Source: Ptychodera flava
Lineage: Eukaryota > Hemichordata > Enteropneusta > Ptychoderidae
Assembly: GCF_041260155.1 (NCBI RefSeq)
Contig: NC_091933.1
Coordinates: forward strand, 31,613,933 to 31,677,932
Direction of reading: 5' to 3'
Length of the DNA: 64,000 bases
Every line of letters starts with the position of its first letter. The first letter of the stretch is position 1. A program made the translations under genes and the position numbers. This document shows, piece by piece, positions 12,601 to 23,021 of this stretch. The notes under the pieces are model-generated. The model saw nothing but the letters and a program-made list of their open reading frames with translations. It did no database searches and was not told the origin of the DNA.

Positions 12601-15600
12601 AAGTCGCTGTCTTGAATGATGACAGCATCGTATATTATTGCCTGAATACAAGAATTTAGGTAGTGATTTGCATGCTCGGGCCAGAGGGCAAGTGGTCACT
12701 ATCTCACCTGAAAGCTAACGCCCTTCTATCCACTGAGCACGAAAACAAAAGTTGTAACAAAATGTGAAAAGTGTGAATACAATCTTTTATCCGAGCTCGA
12801 AAAAGTAATGCCGACCACTCTTTTCATCAGACCGGAGGACCCTTGATAACCGGCTGTACATGGTACAGATGGCCGAGAACGTCCCCGGATGTCGCTAGTC
12901 GTTTACATTCAGTCAGTGGGTGTCCGTCGTGTATGTGCTACAATCTCTCAGCCCCTCGACGGCTACGCCAACTCAGACCATGAGAGCGCCCTCAGTTCAG
13001 CAAGTCAGCTAAGCGGCCTGTGTTGAAAGACCGTTGAGGCGTTGTCCTCTTGTGGTAGAAAATCAGAGCTACGTTGCGAACAAGTCATTATGAGAGAGTC
13101 TATTTTTACACAAAGGTTCACTTATAGATCGTGCAACTGAAGATATGTTCACAGCGCGGAACATCATAGCTTGTGATCAAGGTTTATCACATAAACATGA
13201 AGAACATCTTTTACAGTGAAAATTGCCCTTCACCATATTCTGCACTAAAATTGTCCTTCGCCCGGTTTTTCAGCGAAAATACTGTCGTTCATGGTATTTT
13301 GCACTGATAGCATTGTCCTTCGCCCAATTATACTGTGAAAATGCTTTCCTTCAACCAATTTTGTTGTGAAAATATATCCTACGCCCCATTTGCTGTGAAA
13401 ATAGTGTCCTTCACTAATAACATTGTCCTTCTCCCTATCAGTGAAAATACTGTCCTTCGGCATATTAATATTCAATATTCTAATAACGTTGTCGTTCGCC
13501 CTATTTTGCGATGAAAACAGGTCCTTCACCACGTTTTGAGTTGAAAATGGTAGCCTTCAACCCATTTTGTACGGATATTTACCAATCTTGAGAGTTAGTC
13601 TGTCCTTCACTTACCGGTAATTCTGGACTGAAAATACTGTTCTTGCCCTTTCTGTGTTCAGAAATATCGTCCCTCATTGTCCTTCAGTGTCCCTCGTTTC
13701 AGTGTCATCCAATATTAGATAGAGAGTACACCTTCTTCTTCTTCTTTCTCACCCAGGGAGCATCGGTCCTGCGGTCTTTCAGTACATTCCTAAGAAATGA
13801 AACCATTTCTCGAGGTATTCTTTACTACCTCCACGAAAACGTGTACGGTAATGTTGTCACGGATGACCTCTGGGAATCGCTGACTAAGGTATGGCATTTG
13901 TCATGCAACGGATTATGTAAAATCCAGTGTTATTGCTTCATAGCATCAATGTATTTGCCCACTTTTTAAACAAAGACAAGCGCCAAAATGCATTTCCAGC
14001 TTTACTATCTTCCATTCATTTCTACGTTTCTCTACTTCTATCCTGGAAGCCTCGACATGAAAGCTATGTCTTTCTAATTTAAACTCCTGCGGTTTCGTTT
14101 TAAGACCTGATGGTCCAATATGTTTCCCTATAATCTATTTTGACTCGACTAATTTCTGAACAATTAATGAAATTAAAGAATTACAGACATTGAAACTTCA
14201 TCGAAAATCATTAAGTCGCCATCACTTGACAATTATCTGTCGTAGAGGGCGCGAACGGGAAATGCCGAAGCTCTCTAACACTCGTTGCCACATAAGTATG
14301 ATAAAGTACAAGAACCATGTCGAGAAAAATTAAAACGCCGTAAAAGGTCGTAAAATGTCAGGGAACATGAATATCGGATGTCTTTTAATTTTTTTCAGGC
14401 TGATCTTGAGGACAAGAACACGGATGTCAAAGAAATCATGGACCCGTGGGCTTTGCAGTCTGGTTTTCCGGTAGTCACTGTCATCCGCATAGCTGCCGAC
14501 ATGGTAGAAATCAACCAGACACATTTCCTTCTCGATCCGAACGATGAACCTTCTGACGAATTCCCGAATCTTGGGTAAATTGCAAATGTTGCTGAACGGA
14601 AAAGTTATGAGCGTCAAACGTATTATGAGCAAAAAAACTCAGATCGCTTACATGTGAAAAATTATAATACAATCTTAGCGTCACCCAATACGGCGCAATA
14701 ACTTACTGACTTCAGCATTAAATTTGGCACTTTGAAAGCTATTTTTTCCACCAACTCTGATTGCTATGAATGCCTCATTGGAGCACAAGGAGATACAACG
14801 CAGCTCTCTCCGCAGGTGTTGCTTTCTCGACTTTGACGATTCGAGGTACATTGAATTGCCTTCATCGATAATAACTTACCATCTCAGGATATTCACATTG
14901 AAACAACACTCACTGACACTCTTTGCATAAATGAATCCTTATCTTTTGTACTTCAATAATTGATGTTCAATGATAGTGTGATTTCCTTACATCTAATACT
15001 ATAAACTTGTACACACGAGGCATGAGCAACGTTTTCGTACAGTGACGCCTTTTTAAAAATCTCAATTCACAGGTTCAAATGGTACGTGCCACTAACGTAC
15101 ACTTACAAATCACGTGACCAATTCTATCCGCCACTTGAGGCTATGTTATCTCCTGACACAGATACAAGTAAGTATAAAAGGGAAGCAATAAAGTAATTCG
15201 CTCAAACGAACGGCTATCGTTGCTGTAGTATGGAAAATTCAGAAAATTTGGCTTAGTTCGATTTTTTTCAATGACTGCAAAACCCTGTCCCTCTTTTTTT
15301 AGAGTTGTATGAGAATGAAGGGAAGGGGTTGAGTCTATTCACATTACTGATACCACATCGTTAATCGTTTAAGCCGTGTGTGTTAGCTGTTTGGTTTTTG
15401 GAAAACTATGGCGAGAGTTTTTGAAGACACAGAAGACAGGAAGAAAAACGTATCTGGCAGGTTTTGAAGTACTGCAGCTGTCTATTTTTGTGCCAAGTGT
15501 GTACGTGTTTATTTGTTCGTTTTTTTGTTTGTTCTTCGAGCGAACAAGACGCAGAGAGAAACTTTCTTTTATCATTTTCTCTGGCAATGTTCCATTTCAG

Positions 15601-16620
15601 AGCAATTGCATCTTGAAGGAACGCCCCAAGATGACTGGGTTCTCTTCAATATCAACAAGCAAGGATACTTTCGTGTGAACTATGATACAGACAACTGGGT
15701 CAAACTCGCAGAGCAGTTAAAAACTGATCACAAGGTTGGTACGAGGTTGTTAGTCTGCACTGTGGTTGGTGTCAGTCATTGACCCGTCTCAGACTCGGGG
15801 ATATCATGACGAGTCGTTCCCACACAGTTAGAAAATGTCTTTCAAGACATTTGAGCTATCTATCCTGCAACAGGTCAGCAAGATAGCTTGTCAAGTTTCA
15901 CTGAAGCTATTAAACTGATGAAATCGACTTATCCAAGTTCAACCGTTGAGGTCGGGGTAGGGGACCGATATCGGTTGGCAATGCACATCACGCACCGGGT
16001 TCTTTGAGTTGACAGAGTCCATGATGCTATGAAGTGAAGTCAAAAAGAGTTTTCCATTTTCGTCTAGCTAACAACTTAGTACAAATATGGCCATCTGAAA
16101 GTCAACAGTCGTGATATCTTAACTGATATCTGTTTTGAAGTTTTCTATTAATTTTGGCATTTTGCTGAATGCTATGGTTAACAGCCAAAATTAAGTACGA
16201 GATGGAGAAAATAAAATTCGTAAAATCGTTCGCAGTGGCGACATACAATGAAGCTGTATAGGTATCTACAGGCGATTACGATTCACGCAACAAATAGAAT
16301 GTAGTATTTGTCTATTCACAGGTATTTCCGACCCAGACACGCGCCTCAATTCTGGACGACTGTCTTATCATATCACAACCTGGCTATGTCGACCATGTCT
16401 ATGGACTGAGACTGACGGAATATTTGTACTATGAAGAAGAGTATGCACCATGGCAACTGGTTTTGCGAGCTCTTCCATTCACACATGGAATGTTATTAAG
16501 AACGTCGGAGTTTGGAATGTTTGAGGTTTGTCTTAAATGTTGCCGTATATGCTACTTCTGTGTCCGTACGTACGTCCGTCTGTACGTCCATCCGTCTGTC
16601 CGTCCGACCGTACGTACTTA

Positions 16621-16671
<51 letters not shown>

Positions 16672-19418
16672 GTATGTATGTATGTATGTATGTATGTATG
16701 TATGTATGTATGTATGTATGTATGTATGTATGTATGTATGTATGTATGTATGCATGCATGCATGCATGCATGTATGTATGTACGTATGGGGAATAGCTAG
16801 CGAGAGGACATTGGGATACAGAAACAGTGTAGAGACTCAAAACCTTCAAGTTAAAACCGTTTATTTCTTATACAAAAATGTTACACTCTGCCAGGTGTTG
16901 TCCCTTCTTTTTTATGTTTTTGTTCGTAAAGACACCTACTATATACAATCTATGCGGTGATTATTTACATACAGTTGAAATGTCACTAGCTGATAATGAC
17001 GTATTTATTGCTAAGGTACCAATCAATGGTAAAGACCATAAACACCAGAACAATCATTGACTTGTTTGATTTCTCACAGTCCGTATCGGTTCACCGCATA
17101 ATTAACAATTCTGAACCTGGTTATTGACCTTTATGCAGACTGACGTCAAACTGAATGACCTCTGTAACAGTATGTATTTATGTATGTAATGTATGTATGT
17201 ATGTATGTATGTATGTATGTATGTATGTATGTATGTATGTATGTATGTATGTATGTATGTATGTATGTATGCATGTATGTATGTATGCATGTATGTATGT
17301 ATGTAGGTAAGTATGTATGTATGTATGTATGTATGTATGTATGTATGTATGTATGTATGTATGTATGTATGTATGTATGTATGTATGTATGTATGTATGT
17401 GTGTGTGTATGTATGTCTGTCTGTATGTATGTATGTATGTATGTATGTATGTATGTATGTATGTATGTATGTATGTATGTATGTATGTATGTATGTATGT
17501 ATGTATGTATGTATATACGCACGCACGCACGCACGTACGTACGTACGTATGTATGTTTGTTTGTATGTATGTATGTATGGATGGATGGATGGATGGATGG
17601 ATGGATGGATGTATGTATGTATGTATGTATGTATGTATGTATGTATGTATGTATGTATGTATGTATGTATGTATGTATGTATGTATGTATGTATGTATGT
17701 ATGTGTGTGTGTGTATGTATGTATGTATGTATGTATGTATGTATGTATGTATGTATGTATGTATGTATGTATATACGCACGCACGCACGCACGTACGTAC
17801 GTACGTATGTATGTTTGTTTGTATGTATGTATGTATGGATGGATGTATGTATGTATGTATGTATGTATGTATGTATGTATGTATGTATGTATGTATGTAT
17901 GTATGTATGTATGTATGTATGTATGTATGTATGTATGTATGTATGTATGCATGAATGCATGCATGCATGCATCTAGCTATACCTACCTACCTAATTGCCT
18001 ATCTATCTTTCTATCTATCTATTTCTATATATGAGTGATCTGTTGGTCTGTGTCATTGTTGACGTTCTGACAGTTTTTGGAATGAATGATTTTCCTTCAG
18101 AAATATTGGAGAAGTCAGATTGTCCCTTTGTATTTGTCAGTTGGATGGAATTTTACAAACAGTGACCTCCTGGACTAGTAAGTAAAGCGCTAGATTGTAT
18201 TAGCTTTGTAAGTGATGGCGTTGATTTAGGTACTCTTAGCTTTGATAGTTGTAGGGAGTGGGTAATGTGATGCGATGACCGTATTAATGGTCACAAGGGA
18301 TGAAGCCGAAGGTACAGAGATGGTGGCGGTTGTTGTGAGTAGCATATAGCCATCAGTCCGTATGTTATCAACGTCCGGCTCCATACGGAATTATCTTTCG
18401 CCAAAACTATTTATTCCAGTGATGTAAACGAGGAAATAATCGTATTGAGAGGAATCTAAATCGTTTTGTTTGGTCCCTTCTCATTGGCGTTTCCCGTCTC
18501 TCAGCTACCAGAGGATAAATGCCATCGAAACAGCTTGTCGTTATGGAAACGAAGACTGCATTGAGGTATCAAAATCACTGTATCGAGCTTGGATGGAAGA
18601 CCCCGACAACGATCCGTAAGAAGGAATTATTCTTACTTTCTTTCATATAGCTGGGCTGCTACTCCACAGTCTTAATCATGATACTATGATACAACAAGTG
18701 AATGGTTCATGGTTAAACTGTTTGTCTGTGTTTACAAAACTCGATCTGTCAAGTATATCAATATGTAGCAGAGGTTGTTTGTGACCAAAAAATTATTAAA
18801 ATGAAATTTACTTTTACTAAGAAAACTAATGTATGAAAGTTTTACATGTGTACCACTAGGCATAGTCACTGCCCTTTTTTAGAATTTTTTTCAGTACTGT
18901 TCTTCAATGTACCAACCAAATGCTCTAGGTATAATGCATAAATCGTGTGGAAACATCGAGTGTTTAGCTTTATCTACACTTCGTACAAGTATAAGATGCT
19001 ATGTTCTTGTCAGTCCTTAATCTAAGTCTTAGGGTAACTTCAATTTTAATAAATTAAAATGAACCTTACAAATATATAAGCGTTAAGCTATGACAGTGAA
19101 CAGCGAACAAATACTGGGTATTTTTACTGTCTCTTGGGAGAAGACCAAAATAGAAGACAATAGACACCCAATCAGCCGGTACTCTGAAGATTGCAATGTG
19201 TTCTTTCGCCAGCACTCCAGATGAAGTCAATGAAATAGTGTACTGCACAGCCATACGGTACGGCGGTCCTGCAGAGTGGCAATTTGCCTACGACCAGTCT
19301 AAATCTTCCTCTCCCGGCACAAGGACTTTATTAGAGAACGCGATGGGTTGCTCAAGAGACAGCTGGCAACTGCAATAGTAAGAATGTGTTTATGGTATTC
19401 GGCATTTGGTGAACGGAG

Positions 19419-19467
<49 letters not shown>

Positions 19468-19845
19468 AGGGAGGGAGAGAGAGAGAGATTTAAGCCATAA
19501 ACTTAATATTTTTCTGTATGAAGCAATAAATATGAAAGTTTCTTTATGGGTCAGATAGGCTCAGTCAGATAGGAATGTAAATTTGTCAATAAAAAATTAA
19601 TATTGAACTATGCATCGCGTTGTTTGCTTTGTATTACTGAATGAAATATGGGATGGAAAATGAGAAGACGTCGGCAAATAGTGACCCTATTAACACTGTA
19701 ATTTGAGAATGGTCTATTTGTGTGGCCCTAGGCCAGTCCGTGTAAAGAGTCCAGGAAGAGCGACCTCGTCGTAATTATTCAGATTATTTACAACATTAAA
19801 CAACATCCTCGACGATGTGTCTTTCCCATGGTGATAACTCGATCA

Positions 19846-19900
<55 letters not shown>

Positions 19901-20837
19901 ACTCCAGGTGTTTTTCTATGTATTTTTGACGTCGACACAAACTGTTCATGGTTCGAATTCCTTTTCAGCTACTTGGAAGATTACCATAGCGACGGCAGAA
20001 GTAGGGTTGCAATCGACAACATCCGGGACAAATCGTCGCTAGGGTATTCAACGGCGTGGGAGTTTACCATGACACGCTTCGAAGAACTGCTAAATATGTA
20101 AGTCTCGCAGCATCAAAACTATCTTATTTCCTTGATGTGATTACTGCTCGTATAATGACAATCATTTGACATTTAAAACAATAAGTTTGTTTAAATCTTC
20201 CCAAGAGAGTATTAGTTAGGAGACAAATTTCAAAACATAAACATTATTTATTTTCAAGTGTCGTCAATAATTATGACAAACTTTTTTTTTCTTCTACATT
20301 TCAAGCTACGGTAATTCCTCCTTCGACATTGTCTGGGACTTTGCTGATCTGATGACGACTCGATATGATAACGAAAAGGTATAGTTACAGTTGTCATTGT
20401 CTATTCATTGTAAAGTATCCACTACGCGTGCACCTGTATCATCATTAGTAAAGGAAAAACTTAATATCAATGTATGGCGACCCTTATGGCAATACTATGA
20501 ATCATCAAACCAGCAACACTTATTGAGAGTGAATTCAACAATTTGTATATTTCAGCTATACATGTTCGGTACAAAACACAGAGACATGCCCGCATCGGCG
20601 GCCAGTGGCTTCTACAGAGCAGTGGAGATCGTCGAAACGAACATTGCTTGGATGGACAGAAATCAAGAGAGCATACGCGAATGGCTGGTAGATGTCACGA
20701 GCAACATGCCAGACGTGAAGGCGCGTGCAACCGATGGCGTGGTGGAACACATCAAGATGGTGGTGTCAGGCCGACGACATCAATCTAGAGCCTCTCTTTA
20801 CGAATTCCATTGGGCGAAACCAGAGAATGTACTTTGA
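1..20837 (+). CDS. M1 zinc aminopeptidase (aminopeptidase N-like), 5' end missing, 17 exons
   Basis: Coding exons read from splice sites and unbroken phase: <1-218, 1382-1652, 2264-2384, 3137-3291, 11699-11812, 12127-12264, 13757-13888, 14399-14574, 15073-15167, 15601-15734, 16322-16525, 18101-18177, 18505-18615, 19213-19377, 19969-20097, 20306-20378, 20556-20837. About 860 residues are visible of a family usually 900-1000 long; the cytoplasmic tail, membrane anchor and first part of the N-terminal domain lie before the window. Family landmarks in order: FPCLDEP, YPMPKMD, GALECWG (usual GAMENWG), HELVH, then 18 residues to the Glu of WLNEGF, and [13 protein letters not shown] with the catalytic Tyr. 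A beta domain ([17 protein letters not shown]) and an ERAP1-like helical C-terminal domain follow. M1 enzymes remove N-terminal amino acids from peptides, usually as membrane ectoenzymes. The zinc ligands and catalytic Glu and Tyr are kept, so activity is expected. The exact paralogue (ANPEP, ENPEP or TRHDE type) cannot be assigned. Confidence 0.93.
219..1381 (+). other. Intron of the M1 gene; simple TGA/GAT repeats
   Basis: No further M1 exon is needed between the exons at 218 and 1382, because phase AG+A is continuous. Around 1060-1250 there is a loose (TGATGG/ATAATC)n tract that creates spurious ORFs on both strands. Nothing else is recognised. Confidence 0.7.
1653..3136 (+). other. Two M1 introns and a trinucleotide tract
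   Basis: Introns 1653-2263 and 2385-3136 hold no recognisable gene. A (CAT/CGT)n tract lies at about 2875-2920. Confidence 0.7.
3137..3291 (+). CDS. M1 catalytic exon: substrate-binding loop and HEXXH zinc motif
   Basis: The exon encodes [17 protein letters not shown] and ends with [17 protein letters not shown] supplies two zinc ligands and the general base Glu. The exopeptidase loop is normally GAMEN; here it reads GALEC. The Glu that binds the substrate's free amino group is kept, while Met is Leu and Asn is Cys. The residue after HELVH is Met where the family nearly always has Gln. Phase with the exon at 11699 is intact. Confidence 0.92.
3535..3665. repeat. Simple repeat (GATGATAAC / AACAAT / AATAAC)
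   Basis: Imperfect tri- and nonanucleotide repeat at the start of the large M1 intron. Confidence 0.85.
4074..4320. mobile_element. Short relative of the foldback hAT-like element of 60.3-61.6 kb
   Basis: GAGTTTTTCTCACTGTTTTC at the left and AAAAGGAGAGGGACTG at the right match the inner arms of the large foldback at 60344-61617 in inverted orientation. The unit between them (ATTACAAGGACGTATATCTC, AATTAGTCAACAC) also matches. One arm is nearly whole and the other is cut short. Confidence 0.6.
4622..4818. repeat. Near-perfect 197-bp palindrome with CCTCGG core
   Basis: The left arm starts AAACACCTATCGCCTGGTC and the right arm ends GACCAGGCAATAGGTGTTT. The arms meet at GGCTTACGGCC with few mismatches. 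Its size, GC-rich CCCTCGG core and AT-rich flanks match the palindromes at 11254-11438 and 50024-50141. Confidence 0.85.
5180..6246 (+). mobile_element. Non-autonomous element: about five 150-bp tandem repeats with 3' hairpin
   Basis: Units of about 150 bp recur from 5200 to 5920 (keyed by CATAGCAAGTTTCGTCAACT and AGGAAAGTTCATTAA). A unique part ends TTGAGATATCGGGCCCA, followed by a CAGA-rich microsatellite. The end is a strong hairpin, TTAGCTCACGT/ACGTGAGCTAA, followed by AAAA. The plan resembles the element at 28.6-29.7 kb. A hairpin followed by CTAAAA recalls Helitron-type 3' ends, but the class is not proven. Confidence 0.6.
7600..8230 (-). mobile_element. LINE reverse-transcriptase relic
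   Basis: On the minus strand the pieces read NYRP, then [17 protein letters not shown] and [12 protein letters not shown], then [10 protein letters not shown] (usual KAFDxVDH), [12 protein letters not shown] (usual PQGSILGPLLF) and MFANGT (usual MFADDT), in RT-domain order. The reading frame changes several times and there are stops, so it is a dead copy. The class is a non-LTR element of CR1/Jockey/RTE type; no ends were found. Confidence 0.7.
8396..9284. mobile_element. MITE with diverged long terminal inverted repeats (about 90 bp)
   Basis: GTAACCCCATTAAAAGTCTA at the left is matched in inverted form by AATGGGGTTACC and AATGTCTAGACTTTTAG at 9240-9284. The match continues inward for about 90 bp (TTGTTTACATTGAG against its complement). 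A TTAA-type MITE (8704-9036) sits inside. Confidence 0.55.
8704..9036 (+). mobile_element. TTAA-ended MITE, copy 1 (piggyBac-like)
   Basis: Begins TTAAGGCAGTATGCGCC and ends GAGGTGTGTACTTCCTTAA, giving inverted ends bounded by TTAA. The interior is shared with copies at 30975-31313 and 32241-32594 (keyed by GGCCATTTTGAATTTC). No transposase is coded. The TTAA target suggests piggyBac mobilisation, as an inference. Confidence 0.65.
9365..9605. repeat. GGT and GAT microsatellites
   Basis: (GGT)n at 9380-9420 and (GAT)n at 9545-9603 in the M1 intron. The poly-Asp and poly-Ser ORFs over it are artefacts of the repeat. Confidence 0.9.
10977..11195 (+). CDS. Short ORF of element 2, N-terminal domain of a tyrosine-recombinase-type protein
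   Basis: ATG at 10977. The [17 protein letters not shown] stretch followed by an amphipathic helix resembles the opening of KIAA1958/DUF3504-type proteins, where this domain precedes the recombinase core. It ends after 72 codons without a core domain. It could be an exon of a longer element, a titrating DNA-binding peptide, or a decayed remnant. Confidence 0.4.
   Translation: MSSAADRNDSREFFWFILLSEEELNALVSNKDSKRTKTIIKGALNVLQKYCDPVRKNAFLLNRSNILHHRPT
11254..11438. repeat. 185-bp near-perfect palindrome
   Basis: The left arm begins ACACATATTGACTGGCC and the right arm ends GGCCAGTCAATATGTGT. The centre is CCTCGGCCTACGGCCTCGG. It forms the 3' part of element 2. Confidence 0.9.
11699..11812 (+). 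CDS. M1 catalytic exon: WFGNLVT and third zinc ligand
   Basis: Starts right after a polypyrimidine tract and CAG with [20 protein letters not shown]. The Glu of NEGF lies 18 residues after the second His of HELVH, completing the HEXXH-x18-E zinc site. The intron before it is 8.4 kb and splits the motif immediately after HELVHM. Confidence 0.93.
11813..13756 (+). other. M1 introns around the 12127 exon; degenerate minisatellite
   Basis: Apart from the exon at 12127-12264 no gene is seen. From about 13205 to 13640 a degenerate 35-45-bp repeat, keyed by GTGAAAATACTGTCCTTCGC, recurs about ten times just before the exon at 13757. Confidence 0.65.
15601..20837 (+). CDS. C-terminal ERAP1-like helical domain exons of the M1 aminopeptidase
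   Basis: Nine exons from 15601 to 20837 encode the strand block [19 protein letters not shown], then helical repeats with the family landmarks [48 protein letters not shown], and [17 protein letters not shown] near the C-terminus. The last exon then runs about 45 residues past the usual family end, with no recognisable anchor, to TGA at 20835-20837. Several cysteines ([22 protein letters not shown]) match positions that are paired in mammalian M1 ectoenzymes, in line with an extracellular fold. Confidence 0.9.
16619..16795. repeat. (TCTG)n-(TGTA)n-(TGCA)n microsatellite
   Basis: Three adjoining tetranucleotide blocks, preceded by CGTACGTCCGTC-type degenerate units. They lie in the M1 intron after the exon ending at 16525. 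Confidence 0.95.
16798..16945 (+). repeat. Interspersed repeat, copy 1 (inverted copy at 30783-30945)
   Basis: GCGAGAGGACATTGGGATAC and the following 140 bases match 30783-30945 in reverse complement, down to AAAGACACCTACTATAT. Class unknown; no coding capacity. Confidence 0.6.
17168..17975. repeat. 0.8-kb TGTA microsatellite with higher-order structure
   Basis: Mainly (TGTA)n with ACGC, ACGT and GGAT blocks. The block starting ATATACGCACGCACGCACGC occurs at 17513 and again at 17770, so a 257-bp segment was duplicated inside the array. All six frames stay open because the four-base unit holds no stop; these are not genes. Confidence 0.95.
19422..19488. repeat. (GA)n microsatellite
   Basis: AG dinucleotide run with a GGGAGG interruption. 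A second AG run lies at 19849-19900. Both are intronic in the M1 gene. Confidence 0.95.
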
Positions 20838-22885
20838 AAAAAAAAGCATTAAAGAGCTGGCAGATGTAACGTACATTAATTGCGAAGACATGGATTATTC
20901 GTCAGATTTAGGTTAGATTCAAAGAATCATTTTAATCTGTCACACAAGGGAGAAATATTATGTATCTAATCTAGAAGAGTTATTTCCTGAAATGACAAAA
21001 TGGCTGGATTCGTTGTTGACCAGCTAATAAAATTATGTGACAAAATCCAGCCGAATGTCCATAATTGAAGGTAGAGACAGATTAGGTGATGGACGGTGAC
21101 AAATCAACGGGACGGTAGCTATATTTTTAATTTTTTTTTTCTATCTTTTTGTTGTCCTTGTTAACTACGCATTCTTGTTCAACTCCCCATAGTATGTTGA
21201 AACACTCACTATTTCCCAAATAGCTTGTTAGCGCAGCGTCTGTAAAATGCACTTTTGCTGTTTACATTTTGATTCAAGATCAGTCAAGTTCAAGACTAAA
21301 ATCCATTCGTCAACAATAACAAGGCAATTTACACATGTAAATGCTGAGTTGACAAGCTGAATACTGTGTATCTCAACATGCCTTTGGAAGAAGAGCAAGA
21401 AACTGTAGTTGACATTAAAAACAAACACCGTGAAAATTCATCGAAAGTTATTGCCCCATCAAGATGCCGATGTCCAACATTTGAACTGCAGCCACAGTCC
21501 TGAGTGGCCAATTCAGCTACACTTTTATTGTAAAATACGTAACAACCGCTTCACAACTATAATTATAGAATGGGCCATGCATTTACACAAGAAACAAACC
21601 TTTTGATATACCTCTGTAACTTCATGGGTGACTTGATTATTGTGCTTTTGTTGGTAAATAAAGTGAGTGGTAGCATCTTTCGTTAAAAAGCACGGTAAAA
21701 TATTATTCAAAGGCGTATTGTCAGTTCAATTTAAAATTATTCCAAACTGATTTTGACGATTTATACCAAATCATCACTCCAACACGTTGAAAAGATTGAA
21801 GCATGCTATTACGCGATTTAACATTTTTCTTAATCATAAGATTAAACTTTCCACATGTTAAGTTGGAGCCTGTAAAGTGCGGGCATTTCATCATTCATAT
21901 GCACTGCGAGAGAAATGTTTTGAAATAGATAAGGGACCGTTCATTTTAACTTGGGGTGTTTTTCGTGACGGGTCATCTCAGGAAAGAGTAGAGGGCGGAA
22001 ATCACATTAAAAATAAAAGTTATAAACAATTTTTCCCTTTAATCCAGCGACAACGCCAAGGGCACATTTTCTATGGGTATATCATAGGTGTTTTGTCTGC
22101 GTTAATGGATGTCGGAAAGTGAAACTGAAAGGAAATATTTGCACCTGTTCAAAGACGTTTTGTTCAAATACCTCCTGAATATGTGTCATTAATAATATAA
22201 TAAACCTATAGTCATCAAATACAGATGGTGGTGGCGACGAGAACGTTCTCCATACTCTAATAAGAAGTGGTTGACGTGCAAGCCATTATAAATATGGAGT
22301 TTTATCCTGACTCAGATTGACTTTAGGTATTCAATATAGCCAACCTTGTTCATGGAGATCTGTCAAATTTTAATGATTTGCATAAGCTGTGTAGTTTTTT
22401 GACCATAAATGGGGATCATCTTCGGGAATGTTGCCATGGTTTCAGGTCATTGAGCGATGATAAAAAAAGGTTCGGCAGACAAAGTCAAACATAAATATGA
22501 GAATGCCGGTCCCTAATGTCTAACCCAATGAGCGACTGGCTCAAATTTTCGGACTTTCAAAAATGTCATATACTTAATGGTCTATACTTTTTAGATAATC
22601 TAGTTTTATGCCTATAGAGAACATTAACTTTCGCATTTTAGTTCATTTTTATCTTTATGAAGACGAAAATCTCAAATATTGTCTATGACGTTGAGCCGAG
22701 AACTTGAAAATGGTGGCATGTTGAATTTCAAATACGGGTAAATTCAAAGATATTAGCTTTTCGCAATCAAAGAAATTTATAAAATTTCCGCCAATTTCTA
22801 ATTTCTTAGTATGAAAGAAATTAGTTTTAAGTCTCCTTTGGCAAAGTACGGGCAAATGTTGAAAACTTTCGTCTGCATGATAGCT
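20838..22885. other. Convergent intergenic region
   Basis: Lies between the M1 stop and the end of the minus-strand EAR gene. No coding exon is recognised. A weak relative of the TTAA MITE interior (TGTTGAATTTCAAATACGGG) lies near 22715-22800. Confidence 0.6.
21026..21031 (+). terminator. Candidate polyadenylation signal of the M1 aminopeptidase gene
   Basis: AATAAA, about 190 bases after the stop codon. An ATTAAA also lies much closer to the stop, near 20848. Confidence 0.4.
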
Positions 22886-22891
22886 TTTATT
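22886..22891 (-). terminator. Candidate polyadenylation signal of the EAR-repeat gene
   Basis: AATAAA on the minus strand, 131 bases past the stop codon at 23022-23024. Confidence 0.5.
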
Positions 22892-23021
22892 AACCTGATG
22901 AATTCATGGTTGTACGGACTGCATTTTTACGCAGCATGGACAACTGTTTTGGTCGCTTTAAAAGGAACAACATCAAGGAATGATTCTTTGATCCGAATTT
23001 CCTCAGTGTTTCGATATTGTC

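Noticed and set aside
12660-12735. tRNA-like stretch on the minus strand (GCTCAGTGGATAGAAGGGCG)
   Set aside because: It recalls a tRNA D-arm, but no T-arm consensus, anticodon stem or acceptor pairing follows. At most a worn tRNA-derived fragment.
17102-18034. Open frames of 210-290 codons on both strands (repeated Met-Tyr-Val-Cys or His-Thr-Tyr-Ile)
   Set aside because: They are produced by the TGTA tetranucleotide repeat, which has no stop in any frame. The same holds for 16424-16960.
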